64,000 bases of DNA from Paraescarpia echinospica (Eukaryota; Annelida; Polychaeta; Sabellida; Siboglinidae): NCBI GenBank assembly GCA_020002185.1, contig CM034537.1, forward strand, positions 12,542,625 to 12,606,624, written 5' to 3'. The notes beneath the pieces were generated by a model, which ran no database searches, was not told the origin of the DNA, and worked only from the letters and a program-made list of their open reading frames with translations. The position numbers and the translations under genes are program-made. Below are positions 40,835 through 63,960 of this stretch, piece after piece (positions within the stretch are counted from its first letter, which is position 1; each line of letters opens with the position of its first letter).

Positions 40835-42399
40835 AATTTGACCATAATTAAGCTATATTACATCAGTTTTATGACCACCTATGTGTTCATTTGCATATAT
40901 TTTATATATAGCTGCGGATAGCCTGAAATATTTTGTGCTTAGCGTCATCTGTGAGTTTTATTTAGTCTGTGTTGAAAAAATTGGTGCTGCGTTCCAATGC
41001 GAAATATGGGTTTGCGGCATTCAAAAAATCGTCACATTTGTAAGTTCTGTGTCTTGCGCGCGTCACTGGAGCGCGATGCCAGATGCAGATCGTGACTTAA
41101 TCTATTTCTTTGAATTAAAATCTCTACAAAACCAATACTATTTATATCATATTTAAATAATATCCTTGTCAATTCTGCAATACAGAATCTTATATTTAGG
41201 TTTGCTAGTTGTAGAAATATGGCCCATGCCAGCCCATACTACGGGCCAAGCATGGTAGTCTTAGCCTTAGGCCAGGGTTGGTTACTGCTTACTCTTGGGT
41301 TTAGCATGGCTAATTCCAATTAGACTTAGAAATAATATAAATTTCATTATGTAATAATTGTAATTAATTGTTGTTACCTATTAAATCAACAGTTTGTTAG
41401 AAACGTTGTTTTTGTGGTCAAATATGTAAATTATTTGACTTAATTTGTTTTAAAAAGTGTTTCAAGATAAACAGTCACTGCACAAAATTTTGTAAAACAT
41501 GTAATGCAAACCATAAATGCCTTGATCAGTTGTAGCATCATTTGTTTCATTGTGTGACAACATGCAATACATTAAACACCACAGTTTTACATCTCAAATA
41601 TCACAATTATTATGAATTTATGTGTGACATAATGCATTACAATAGAATTTCACACTGCTCTCTTGAGTAAGAGGCAGGGATGTGAAAAGTATTTCACAAG
41701 ATTTGCATGCAGAATCAAAACAGTTATCATAATATGATTCACAATTGCCTTTTTATTTCAGATATTGTTCGCAATTACATGCAGTGACACTGATCTTGTG
41801 CTGATCTGTGTTTGACTGTGAAGGTACCGAGCCACAGAGTCGTCTGAATATGACACCCATCACCTGCCTGCATATGTACACATTTAATCTGACTGATTAT
41901 ATATCTGATATCTAGATTGAACAGTGTCCATTCAACATGACATGAACATTACTTATAGACATCATGTTGAAGAACACAACGTTATTTTACAAGATACTGA
42001 AATATGAACCTTGCTGCACAGATCTTGCAGCCTACTGGCATTAAATTATGAGACAATCAACTTCCAATATTACAAAAAGACTATTATGAGCAGAGCAGAT
42101 TTCTTCATGGCTTGACTCCCATGGGCCATGGGAGTAATGCAGAAAGCAATCTTGCATTTGGCGCATTTGGATTCAGTGACAGAATACTGTGAATAATTTA
42201 TAAACATTAGTTCATCAAGTTCATGTTAAAATGCAGAACATTACATTATGAAGCAGTAACAATTGATTACTGGTGTGTACAGAGCCTGCAACAGTCATCC
42301 AACCTGTCATGACACAGTCACATATAGACACAGTGAACTAGGAGTATGACTATTGTATTTCATTGTCATGTATTGATATGTTGAGTTTGTGTGATATTT
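40835..42399. other. Intergenic, no gene recognised
   Basis: AT-rich. A 91-codon plus-strand open frame at 40,881-41,156 has no family that I recognise. Confidence 0.4.
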
Positions 42400-42930
42400 A
42401 GCCAATATTTACTTATTAATAAAGTTACTGTTAATGCTATTATATGACTGGTTAATGTATATTTATTATAATGTTTAATGTGGTTATAAACATTGCATAA
42501 ATTATATAACTGTCTTCATAATTATGGACATTCCAGCCTTTCATCGAAATGTAGCGGTCAGTTGTTAGCGTACTAATATTAGCCAATATTAACTTATTAA
42601 TTAAGTTACTGTTAATGTGAAATGACTGGTTAATGTATATATTTATTATCATAATTAATGTGGTTTACTGCATGCATAAATTATACAAATATTTTCATAA
42701 TCATGGACAATATGGCCTTTTACTGAAATGTGTCGGTCTGTCGAGATCGCGTGCTAATTACATAATATTGACTAATTAAATTATTATTAATTAATTTGTT
42801 AATGACTATTTATTATCATCATTAATGTAGTTATACACATTGCATAATATGTATAAATATCTTCATAATCATGGGCATTATGGCCTTTAATTGGAACGTA
42901 TCGGTCTGTTGAGTTTGCATGCTACATTAC
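42400..42930. repeat. Degenerate tandem repeat, about 175 bp, 3 copies
   Basis: The sequence TTCATAATTATGGACATTCC...GAAATGTAGCGGTCAGTTG (42,517-42,560) recurs in altered form about 175 bases later at 42,695-42,740 and again near 42,868-42,912 (GGAACGTATCGGTCTGTTGA). Copies also share AGTTACTGTTAATG and TTATTATCAT stretches. Old and diverged. Confidence 0.65.
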
Positions 42931-43829
42931 TAAAATTAACTAATTAATTGCATTAATTTGGTTATAATTATTTAAAAAAATATTAAATATTGTAAATTTA
43001 TTACTCTGGTCAATGTGTTTGAAAACCCTGAAAACAATATTTAAATATGTATAAATAAAAAATTATGACATTTTAAAGCAAATATTTATCCACAGAAAAC
43101 ACAAAAATGAGTCCATTTTGCCACTGTAAAGAGATACAAAAAAATTACGCAGTTTTTCCGTCTTAAAATCGCAATATCTTTTGATATATTAAAGGTATCT
43201 TAATAAAATAAACAGTTATGTGATCCTTAACCTATTACCTTTAATTTAAGCCCATTCTCAATGTTCTAGCATGATATTTAATTTTTTGTTGAAGTGCCTA
43301 CTGCTAGGCCGTGCAGTCTGAACCAGGTATTTGACATCCAAGATTTGTGATCGTACACTTGTCACATAACTTCATAAAACAAATGTAACGTTGACATAGA
43401 CATTGCTTGGTCACACAGCAGTATTCAACGACAGTAATCTGCTGAAATATGTAGTTGTTAAAAAGTGCGAACGTAAGCATGCACGGAAACTCTTTACTTC
43501 TCCAATATCGCCCATTTACGTTTTTACGATGACGGAAGCACGTGAAGTGTGTTCATTTCTAAACCTTACATCATTGCGGAATTGTTACCTGCATTTCGCT
43601 TTTTTGGAGGCATTTTACAAGGGACCGTACCGCTCTTCAAAACCGAGAGATTCTGGAAGTAAACAGTAACAAGGATGTTGTAAACAAACACATCCCAACC
43701 AGCATTTCCCGCCAGTTACATCTGTGTACTCACCTGATAGACGGCGCCACAATCGTTTGAGGGAACATTTTCCCTCAAACCACATAATATTCTCAAACCA
43801 AAGATTGCTAAAGCTATGTGCAATGGCTG
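42931..43829. other. Intergenic, no gene recognised
   Basis: A good splice-donor sequence on the minus strand (CTATCAG/GTGAGTAC, near 43,728-43,742) follows a palindromic TTGAGGGAA...TTCCCTCAA. It could end a 5' exon of PARP, but the reading frame does not fit a direct join to the exon at 34,805. Confidence 0.3.
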
Positions 43830-46800
43830 GAAATAGTTGTAAATAAAGATGGGAAAACGAACATAAACAAAGATAATCTTAATGAGAACGGCAACATTCA
43901 GTGTTTTTATACCAATGTTGACCAATTAAGAGGGGGTGCAGGTTCTGGATCACAATTCACAGTGAAAAAAAGGTGTTTTCACATTTCACAGGGAAATTAT
44001 CATCTCAGATTAAATTATCTTCTTTTGCGGTTTGGTGGTATAGATATATTTTGTGAGCAGAAATCGGCGAAGAGATCGACATTTTTAGTCACCTGTCGTC
44101 AATTTCACGAAGAAAGTGATACCTTAATCACGGTTAATTCACAAGGAAAATATATTTTAAATCACGCTTCACACTGTTGCACCTGGTCACGAATCACAGG
44201 GATAAAAAAGAACTTTCACGTTTCAAGAAGAAATAATTTTGCTAATCACGGATCACAAAAATACCCCCTGCACCCCCTCAATTATGGAACAAACAAATTT
44301 AATTTGAACAAAGAATCAAAGAACTAAACCCCACATAATAGCAATTAATGAGGTAAAACCCCAAAACCCTAAACGTTCTGTAACCACACCAGAATATTTT
44401 CTTTAGAAGGTTACATATTATTCTAAAAAAATGTAGAAAATAATGAAGGAAGAGGTATTATAATATACATGTTAAATTCCCTGCATGCAGAATATATAAA
44501 TCTGGTCACAACTTTCAAAGAATGTTTATTTATAGAAATCAAACTAAAGAATAAAAAAAACTTCTTTTTGGATGCATATACAGAAGCGATGGGAGGGATA
44601 TGATGAAAATAACTTATAACTTCTAAATATGATTAGATCAATATCATAACTTAAATACTCTCACTTCGTAATTACAGGAGATTTCAACCTCCCAGACATA
44701 AATTAGAATCATTGGACGACCAAATCAAATAACCCCAACAACTTAAACTTATTTGTGGAATGTCTCAGAGACACCTTCATGGTTAATTCAACATGTGTCA
44801 AATCCCACCAGAGGATGAGGCACAACTAACACAAACCTGTTAGATCTGATTCTATATCTAGTGACAAAGATAATGTAAGAGAAGTATACTTAGCTCTCTG
44901 GGCAAAAGTGACCATTGTGTAATCAAATTCAGTATTGTGTGCAACTTTATAACAAGTAACTATACTAAGAAAAGGAAGCTGTCTAATATGGCAAACTATG
45001 ATGCAATGAGGATAGAATGTTCAAATATTAACTGGGAAGAGAAATTTAAAGACTGTAAGGATAATATATGTTAACAATCAATGGGAAATCTTCAAAAGAG
45101 TCCTAAACTCTTTAGAAGATAAATATGTACCTCATAAAGAAGTTCCCAATACTAGAAAGGGAAACTTCCCCCTGGATGCTAATACAATAAAACTAATTAG
45201 ATGTAAAAATAGATTATGGACAAGATACATGGAAACAAGGGATGAAACAAAATATCTAGAATATTGTAAAAGCAAAAATAAAATTGGAGCTCTAACCAGA
45301 TAGCTCTGAAAGGAGTTTGAACGAAACTTAGAATCCCAGGCAAAAAACCTCAAAGTCTTTTGGAAATATTATAAATCAAAAACTACAATTAAACAAGGAA
45401 TTGGGGAAATGAACATAGACCACACCAACCCAAAATTTCAAACAACAAATGAAGATGAAGAAAAAGCAAATATACTTGCTGACTACTTTCTAGTGTATTC
45501 ACCAAAGAACAGTCAGGGCCTATACCAACCATACCTAAAGTAATCAACGAACATGCGATGGACAAACTAAAAGTAACTGAACATATAATACTGATGTTAA
45601 AACAACTTAATATAAGCAGATCGCCTGTCCCAGATGGAATAGGCGCCATAGTACTAAATGAGTTGTCTGAAAGTAGTTGTCAGCCCTTAAAACAAATGTT
45701 TGAAACGTCGATTAAAACATCCTGCATTCCCAATGACTGGAAAGAGGCCAAGATATCAGCAATATATAAAAAAGGAAACAAGAAAGCAGCTAGTAAGTAC
45801 CACCCAATAAGTTTAACAAGCATAGTTTGTAAATGTAAAACAATATGGATTTATATCTGGCCGATCAACAGTTCTACTACAACTAATCAAAATAATAGAT
45901 GACTGGACTAAAGAAATGGATAAAGGCAACCACACCGATGTTATATACACCTGTATGTGGATTTCCAAAAAGCCTTTGACACCGTGCCACACAAAAGACT
46001 AATTAGTAACTTAAAAAGCTTCAACATTTCAGAAGAACTGATTAACTGGATAGAATCATTCATTACAGATAGAAAACAAAAAGTTTCAGTAAATGGAAAC
46101 GAGTCTACTAGAAAGAGGTAATATCAGGGATACCCCAGGGTTCCGTCCTAGGACCTTTACTGTTTGTTCTATATATTAATGACCTCCCAGATCTAACAAA
46201 TTCAAATACATTTCTATTTGCTGATGACATAAAGATATTTAGAACAATAACACATATAGATGATCAGGACATACTTCAACATGATTTAAGCATACTAGAA
46301 CAATGGAACGACAAGTGTTTGGTAAAATTCCATCCTAATAAATGTCTACATAATGAAATTGGAAAAAATAAATCGGTGAAAGTAAATGTTATATGGCAAC
46401 AAATAATGTTGAACATGCTCTTGTCACCACAAATAAACAAAAAGATTTAGGAGTAATTATTGATTCAAAACTTTCATTTGATGATCACATCAACCAAGTG
46501 GTTAATAAAGCAACCAGAATGACAACAATATTCAGACAAACTTTTCAATTGTTAGATACGCACACTTTCTTGCCACTATATATAAGACTATGGTTATATC
46601 CCACCTAGATTATGCAATAGCGGTATGGTATCCATATAAGATGGAACATAATATAGCCATAGCAAATGTCCAGAAAAGTGCCACAAAAGAACTACCTGGT
46701 ATGAGGGACTTATCATATATTGAAAGACTTAAATTACTTAAGTTACCCACATTGACATATCGTAGATTAAGAGATCTGATTGAAGTCTACAAAATAATGC

Positions 46801-47325
46801 ATAACATATATAATAAAAATAATAGATAGTCTCTCAACATGGTGTGGAAGGAACACAACAGAACTGCTACAAACTAAACACGACTGTGCAGTTTGGAGGG
46901 CCATGATCGCCAGCGCCTGTGACAGACATGGCACATAGAAGAATATAATAAAAAATCTGCACCAAACCTTAAATGGGAGGATGTAGCATTACGATCCGGT
47001 AACAGAGGACACTCCCTCAAACTTTTCAACCAAAGAGGAAAACTAAACATAAGAAAAAATGCATTCCACTTAGGGTGGTTGAACCGTGGAACAGTTTACC
47101 TGATTCGGTAATGCAAGCTAAATCAATAAATTCATTTAAAAACCATCTTGATAAATTCTGGTCAACCCAGGAGATACTATGAGACTTTGAAGCCTCATTA
47201 AAATTAAACACTGGAACCCATAAACTTTTAATATTAGATCCCGAAGAAGATCTGATCATTGAGGAACCGAGAGGATCATGCGATCAGAACAGTCCTAAGG
47301 TAAAGTATAATAATAATAAATGTAT
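43830..47325 (+). mobile_element. Degenerate CR1-type LINE
   Basis: Pieces of a non-LTR retrotransposon second open frame occur in order. The endonuclease start is NIQCFYTNVDQL (about 43,891), interrupted by a MITE and resuming at NKFNLNKESKN. Next are ITGDFNLPD (about 44,676), SPVPDGIGA (about 45,621), PISLTSIVCK (about 45,803), YVDFQKAFDTVPHKRL (about 45,953), SGIPQGSVLGPLLFVLYIND (about 46,127) and FADDIKIF (about 46,207). The C-terminal WNSLPDSV lies near 47,090. The catalytic YADD box reads FADD. The 3' end is an (ATA/TAA)-type tail near 47,308-47,322. Many stops and frameshifts make it inactive. It lies between the two genes, opposite to both. Confidence 0.85.
43930..44279. mobile_element. 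350-bp MITE inserted in the LINE endonuclease
   Basis: Perfect 13-bp inverted ends GAGGGGGTGCAGG (43,930-43,942) and CCTGCACCCCCTC (44,267-44,279). The flanks AATTAA (43,924-43,929) and AATTAT (44,280-44,285) suggest a 5-bp AATTA target duplication. Removing it brings the LINE endonuclease halves together. The interior is studded with ATCACG/TTCACA motifs at irregular spacing. No coding capacity of its own; a 169-codon open frame across it is chance. Confidence 0.8.
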
Positions 47326-50300
47326 TGTCTTAGTCTCTTTATTTATGCATAAGCAACAAAAGTAACCTGATGACTAACCATGCATGTGATCCAGCTTTAA
47401 TTATCTTTATCCAAACTGGCTCTTTATCCAAACAAGACTGCCATTAGTCATGACTGCCATCATTGACACCAGTACTCCTATTCACCTATACCTGCAGGCC
47501 AACCCACCTGGCTTTTGTGGGAATCTCCTGGACTTGTCGTCAAACTCCCGGCTTTTCAGAAAAGAAGAAAATCTTTTGCATTGTAGAGCCTCGGGTTTTA
47601 TGTAAAGTTGGAGGTTTTTGAAGAGACTCAAGCTCAGGAGTAAGGGGGTGCAGTTGTAGGTCCCAAGGGGGTGTAGTGGGAGGTTTTAGGTGAGCCTGAA
47701 ATCCTCCTGGATCTTGACACTCAAAAGTTGGCAGATATGCAATCCTCATATGGCATATCAGACAAGGAAACCCCTTGATTATAAATATACAAGGTAAGGT
47801 TCACAATTGTTCATCTGTATGCGGCATGGTGCCAGGTTATACTCAGGCAGGATAAAATTTAACTATGGAGATGTTACAGAAGATGTCATAGTTTTAATAA
47901 TATTTAACAAGGTAGCCTGCTTTCCAGAGTAAAAAGTCCACTTGGCAAGTGGACAAGGAAACATTACGGTTATCGAGAGTCCAACATACACTTGTCTAGC
48001 TGCTTATAACCCGGCCTTCTGGACATTTTTCAATTTTATTTTTAAACATATTCACTCTGCTGGAATTTACACATGTCTCATATTAGGAATAATTAGGAGT
48101 TTTAAAAAAAAAAACACAAAAACTACAGTGCAGACACAAACAACATTTTATTGAACACAAAATGCATCATAATTCATCAGTGACTAGACATAACAAATTT
48201 TAAATGTTCATAGTTATGAACATTGTACATTTTTGTGCTCACAAAATATAAACCAATATTACCAATTTGTATGACAAGACATTTGCTCAATATTAAAATC
48301 ACCCATTTTCCTATTACAATTCTGAAATGGGTGTGAGTGTACACCAAACATGTGGTGATTAAATTTGTAAAATAACTGAACTAAATTCTTGCCATGAAAT
48401 TATGTGCATCATTTGACTGCAATGAGTATTTATATCAAAAAACTAAATGCGCTGAAACAAATGTCTGACCTTTAGACACTACAATTATACATTAAACAAT
48501 TTTAGAGTGAAATGCTTGAAGAAAGTGGTCATCGATAATAGCACAATGCATGCACATTCTAGGTAGCTATATAAATAAATTAGCTGGATTTTAAAAATCC
48601 ATTTACATGCAACTATGTAAGTTAAAGTAAAGAAGGAAATCTAATAAACCATAAATTATCAAGAAGACTCCAACAGCATGCCAAGATGTTTCAGGTACAA
48701 TACATAATATATATATAGTATAATTGAGTATTCTTTCTTAAAAGGACATAAATTTCTGCTTGATATCTGTATTTTCTTTATACCCTGTTTGCACAGCGAG
48801 TTCCTTTGAGCACACGTTGACAACCAACAGACAGATAATCATATGGGTTTTTATGGGTCTAAGAATTTCCGTTACATGCCTTACGCTCACAATGTTTTTG
48901 TTAGATACCATAGCAAGTATTATGACAAGAACAATTGCCAGTGTCACACTCAATATCCAAATAAATGTACATTTATACCAATTAAGTAACATTATTGACA
49001 GAACAGTCTCAGATCAATTGTGTGTCCTTTTAAAACATGGAAATGCTGATCTAAGACATTCGTTTATTTCTCTACACAATTGAAATTTAACCTATCGTGA
49101 ATCAAGTTCCTTAATTGCTGTCCAAATATGTAGCGTGACAATAATATTTAGGAACAAAATGCAGTCAGTTTATTAAAATAATTAGCTTAGATCAACTGAT
49201 CAGGTAACTTGTTAAATTATAAATAAAGTGATTTATAGATGTGGAGGAACTGTTGCCATTTTTAGCAGATTCATTCAAAACTAATTAACTGATCTGTCCG
49301 ATGATATCAACAAAACTTAATAACATATTTGCACAAACCAGCATATAAGTTAATACTAAATAGGTTCACTTTCTTGCTAAACAAGTCCGACACAAGATGA
49401 GCAGACATTTAATTGAGGAGGGACATTTAAACTAGGTGTAAGAACAACCAAACAAAACATTACTTAGATGAAAGTTGACTAGACAGTTAACACTGATTAT
49501 ATTATGCAAAGTTATGTAAATATTAAGCACCATTGAGCCTTTCTTATACATGGAATACAACCATGTTTACAATACAACATAGCCAACTAATAAATAGACA
49601 CCAATGAACAAATACCTTCTTCTCAGCTCAAAGCCCAGTCACTGCATCTATGAAGTAATTTACAATCCAGTTACACTAAATATATATATATATATCATAC
49701 ACACGCATATGTATTATGTAGGTAGATGTAAATACTGGACTACTGAATGGCATCCATCCATATGTCTGATTGTATTCCATGAAATCATGTAAAAGCCAAT
49801 CTCCATACAATTGGAATGACAAATTGGCATTAACTTTTAAGCTGCCCTTCGATGTGTCGCGGGTAGATGTCATTACAAAGCACACACTGCTGGGTGGTCT
49901 TCAAGAAGCTTCTGATCTAGACACCGGTAAAGCATTTAACAATGAATGGAAAACAGCCTAAGATAATTACACTGTGACAGTGTTATAACAGACGTTACAT
50001 CGTTCTAAGCAGATCGAATAAAGGCTTTTAAAAGCAGTTTGCAATACAGACAATCATCACAGGGAATACCCTATAAATGTTATACACAGGTAAAGACATC
50101 TGCCTTTGTTTTGCTATAGCAGATGTTAGCATCTAATGTATGCTATAATAGCACAAACCAGTGTAGATGCATTTGCTAAATTGTTGTCAAAGGTGACAGG
50201 TCAGCATGCACAAGAAAACACAACAGTGAGATAGTCAAAGCACCGGGACTATATTACCTTCCGTAAATATACATTACATAATATACCACAACGGTCATTT

Positions 50301-52409
50301 TAATAAGCGGACAGACAACACATAATTCAAACTTGGAATGTTTAAGAAGTACAGCATCAGGCAAACAGCCTCTTTCCACACACATAAATACGACAAATCT
50401 ACAAGATATCTGTTTGAATATTTCGTGTAAGACAATAATGATACAGAAACATAGAAGAGTAAAACACGTTTCTTACAGTGTGCAAAGGACTGCTTTACGG
50501 ACATTCCTATGAGCTCATAGCTGGATTTTGTCTTTAAAATTTATTTTGCTCCTTAATCTTGTATAATGAAAATTGTCAACACCAGGGTGCGCCACTGGGA
50601 CACTTTCATTTGTGAGTCGTGGAAATAGTGTCATCGGTGATATGGCAGTGGCTTTTTGCATTTAAAAAAAATCCGTAAATTTAACATTAAATTCTGTTTG
50701 ATGATGGACTTTCCTGGAGTTCGTTATCTTAGTGAAACAGTTCCCAAGATTGTAAGACAACTGCCTCCTTCTGGATTTTCATCAGCCGACATACATATGA
50801 CTGTCCAACATGTCGGGTAATACTTGCTTACAATACATTTCCCATAACGCCTCTGCACCGTATGCAAAAATATCTGTTTCTCCACTGAATATCCAGAAAT
50901 TATGCAGCCATTTCAGTTCCAGCCTTGCTGATGCATTAGCAGAAATATACAGTGCACAAATTGCTTACAGCAAACTTTGTACAGTAATACGTGATCACAT
51001 CTCTACACTTTTGCAAACAAGTCTTTTTTGTTGTCCAAAACACGATGGAACCAACATCTACAAAAACGCGGACTATATATAAACCAAATGCTATAATTTG
51101 TCCTGCCTTTTTATAGGTCATATTAGACCACCAATAGAATAGCTATGAGTAAATTGCATTGATTGTATTGGGTGCTAACATAGTCTTTTACTTAGACTTA
51201 ATACATTCTGATGCAATCAGAGAAATACCTGACTAATTTTCCCATTCATCAGCTGCAAAAAAACAGCTCGTATAATATCCGAGACACAAAATGATCATCC
51301 GGATCAGTGAAATTTAATCACCCACACATCATTTTATATCACCTTTACATCACTGCTCAGTGACCTCATTATTCAGTCATGGTCCCACAATTCAACACTC
51401 CCCCAAACCTTCGACAAATCTTGTCATTTACTAGTTGTAACATTTATGTCACAATTAAAAAACAGAAAAAATACTAAGCACACATGATTAATGATCTATT
51501 ATACAAAACAAGACAATACCTTTATGCATATAATGGCCATGTGTATTTATGTTGTAAGTGAAGTTAATTTATAACAATTTGATGCTATACTGTAGTATAG
51601 TATTCTATTTAAAAACGTCTTATTATGGCCTGAAATTATTCACTGACAATTAATTTTGTGTGCTTTCATATTTCATACACTACGGCCATATATATAACAT
51701 ACTAAACAATACATCCACATAATAATAGTAGCTATATTAATAACAAATCTGTAAATATTAAAATGGCAATATTACTAAATGCAATATCAGCTGCCAAATT
51801 AACCACTATTAGCAATTCAACAATAAATAAGACATAACATCATGAAAAGTAAACATTGTATACAAAAAGAAGTTGTCACCTTCTCTCAAGAGATCATGGA
51901 AAATGCAGAGATCAGTTTTCAAGCACACTGTGTTTAACGCATGTGTGCTAGTACGTGCATACTTTATGCTTGTGTGCAAAAAGCACGTCAGAAAAAATAT
52001 TTAATATTGCACACTATACATGAAATAATTCATAGACTGACGAACTGTCAATAAAATTGTCCAAAGTACAATTCATAAATTAAGCCAGTCAAATGAACGA
52101 GATAATTTCAAATGAGTTTGACTCTGATTGTCTGTTATTTTAAGACATATTCCAAGTATCTACATCATAAACTTACGGTTCATTTTCAAAACTGGCATGG
52201 CATGTTGACGAGACATAAGGGAACCGATATAATACATGCATAGCAAAATGTACCCCACTGGAACGGGGAACACTAATGCATATCAGTTGCGAGTGAATAC
52301 TGCACATAATGCTGGAAATTAATTTCCCATTAATAAACGTTTGTTATTATTTCATTAAATTAAAGTTGCCCCACAATTCTAAGCAGATTCACACATGTAA
52401 TCTGCTATG
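47326..52409. other. Intergenic, no gene recognised
   Basis: About 5 kb of AT-rich DNA between the LINE and the 3' end of the receptor gene. Part near the right edge should be the receptor 3' UTR. Short open frames (for example 48,760-49,083 plus and 50,810-51,082 plus) are uncorroborated. A short (TA)n lies at 49,681-49,695. Confidence 0.45.
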
Positions 52410-52815
52410 CTGACAGTGAGGGATCATCTCAAGATGTGATTCACCATATTCAAGGTTGGCAATAACCTTGAGTCAGATGATCTACTGTGATCACAGCGCA
52501 GATCATTTCAATACAGATGATCTACTTCATTGACAATAGGGATAGTACCAATACGGGTGATCCTCCACACCAGCAAAGGGGGACTGTCTCAAGAGAGATA
52601 ATCTGACAATGGGAGATCTTCTTAAAAGATAATCCACCAGTATGGCAATGGAGACTGTCTTAAGAGAGGTGATGCACCACTCTGGCAATGGGGAACCATC
52701 TCAAGAGAGATAATCTGGCAATGGGGGATCATCTCAAAAGATAAACACAACACTGACAATGGGGGACCATCTGAAGAGAGACAACCCACCCCAATGATAA
52801 CAAGGGACCGTCTCA
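52410..52815. repeat. Degenerate repeats in the receptor 3' UTR
   Basis: Phrases like GGCAATGGGGAACCATCTCA and AGAGAGATAATCTG recur about every 40-55 bases up to 8 bases from the receptor stop codon. They are diverged, and on the receptor mRNA strand would read GAGATG(A/G)TCCCC-like. Confidence 0.7.
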
Positions 52816-52822
52816 AGATGGC

Positions 52823-62597
<9,775 letters not shown>

Positions 62598-63349
62598 CTG
62601 TAATAGCAACGACACAGATACTCATTAGGACAGAAACCAAGTAACACATCCTTAGTTTGATATTATAAACAGGGTTTTTGCCGAGAGCAGGGACCATGAC
62701 CCTCATAGCCGGGACAGCATAACATGCGCTGGCCAATTCACAGTGCAACAGGACTATAATGCGATGTAACACTATAAAATAATAGACAAGTATTTTTGGA
62801 CTTTTTTGATAAAAACAAATCAGTGTCCAATTAACATACAATTTAGGCCTATGTATCTCTGAGTTTTCAGACACCACTATCTGTAGACAATGCTATGCGG
62901 ACATTCATTGTCCTACCTGACCTACCACTATGATGAAGTGAAATCCATGCATTCAGGAATCGTCAGGATTAAAGTAACTCCAAGTTGAAAGACAGGAGGG
63001 TTATTTTCCTCAAGCGTTCTTAGGTTGGTTTCATAATATTAAATATAAAAATACAGATTTACCATAATATTTAAGTGTTTCACAAATGTTATCGTAACTT
63101 TTACAATTGAAATATGTCCATCGTAGAAATAACTGTTTGCAGAATTCCCATCACTATTCACCAAGTTGATAAACTATACATTGTCGGTCTACCATTTTTA
63201 AAGCTCAAAAAGATCCCTTTTGTTTCCTTTTAACACCAATATACTTAATAGTTTTAATATAACTAACTTAATTTGTTCTACATTTTATCTGAAGTTTCTT
63301 TTTTTGCAGTTTTTATTAGTATACATTGAATCGCTTGACTGAATTTTAC

Positions 63350-63410
63350 TGTACAGCGCTTTGAGCATATTATGGATATTGCACTCTATAAATATTATTA
63401 TTATTAATAT
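63350..63410 (+). repeat. L2/SINE-type 3' tail fragment
   Basis: CAGCGCTTTGAGCATATTAT, then TGCACTCTATAAATATTATT-ATTATTA, is the usual GCGCTTTGAG...CTATATAAAT...(ATT)n ending shared by many invertebrate SINEs and L2-like LINEs. Confidence 0.65.
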
Positions 63411-63846
63411 GTTATTTCCTACATAACAAATTAACAACATTGCAACATTGTGTTTGCCGCTAGGCATAACCGAATCTTCATAAATTACATATAATATATT
63501 GATACTATACAAACACAATACTTTGAATGGATTTAGCAAGTTGATTGTGTTAATTCTAGAGATATGAATATGTTTAAAGATAGAGTTGATAGATATCTTA
63601 TAAAGGCGGGTTGTACGTAAGTGAAAACTGTTGGATTCTAGCTAAGTCTAAGGTTTCCTAGTCATCCAAATGCTATCTGGGGTGTGTAGCTTTGGACTGG
63701 AATCTTGTTAATTAAGTGTACAAACCAAACCACATCGACGTTACCATTATATATTATAAATAAATCTAAATGTTTGTCTACATTTTACACCTTAGTATGT
63801 TCTATAAAATACAAATAAAATAATTGCGTTCCATGCCACTTTTGAT

Positions 63847-63960
63847 GCCCAAATAGTGCTCCAGTTTGTTTCAGCCTGCGCCACTGCGGTTACCGCACAA
63901 CACGAGTGAAAAGAGCAATATAACAGCGAAAGTTGATGCAAACTGGAGTGCTATTTGGGC
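63847..63960. mobile_element. Small inverted-repeat element, about 114 bp
   Basis: GCCCAAATAGTGCTCCAGTTT begins at 63,847, and its near-exact reverse complement, with 19 of 21 bases matching, ends at 63,960. About 70 bases lie between. No flanking duplication is clear. Confidence 0.65.

Noticed and set aside
43716..43742. Minus-strand donor CTATCAG/GTGAGTAC as the end of the first PARP exon
   Set aside because: The donor is good, but the ATG frame before it ends in the wrong phase for the exon at 34,805. It remains only a possible non-coding 5' exon.
43818..44327. 169-codon plus-strand open frame as a gene
   Set aside because: It starts in the LINE endonuclease and runs through a MITE by chance.
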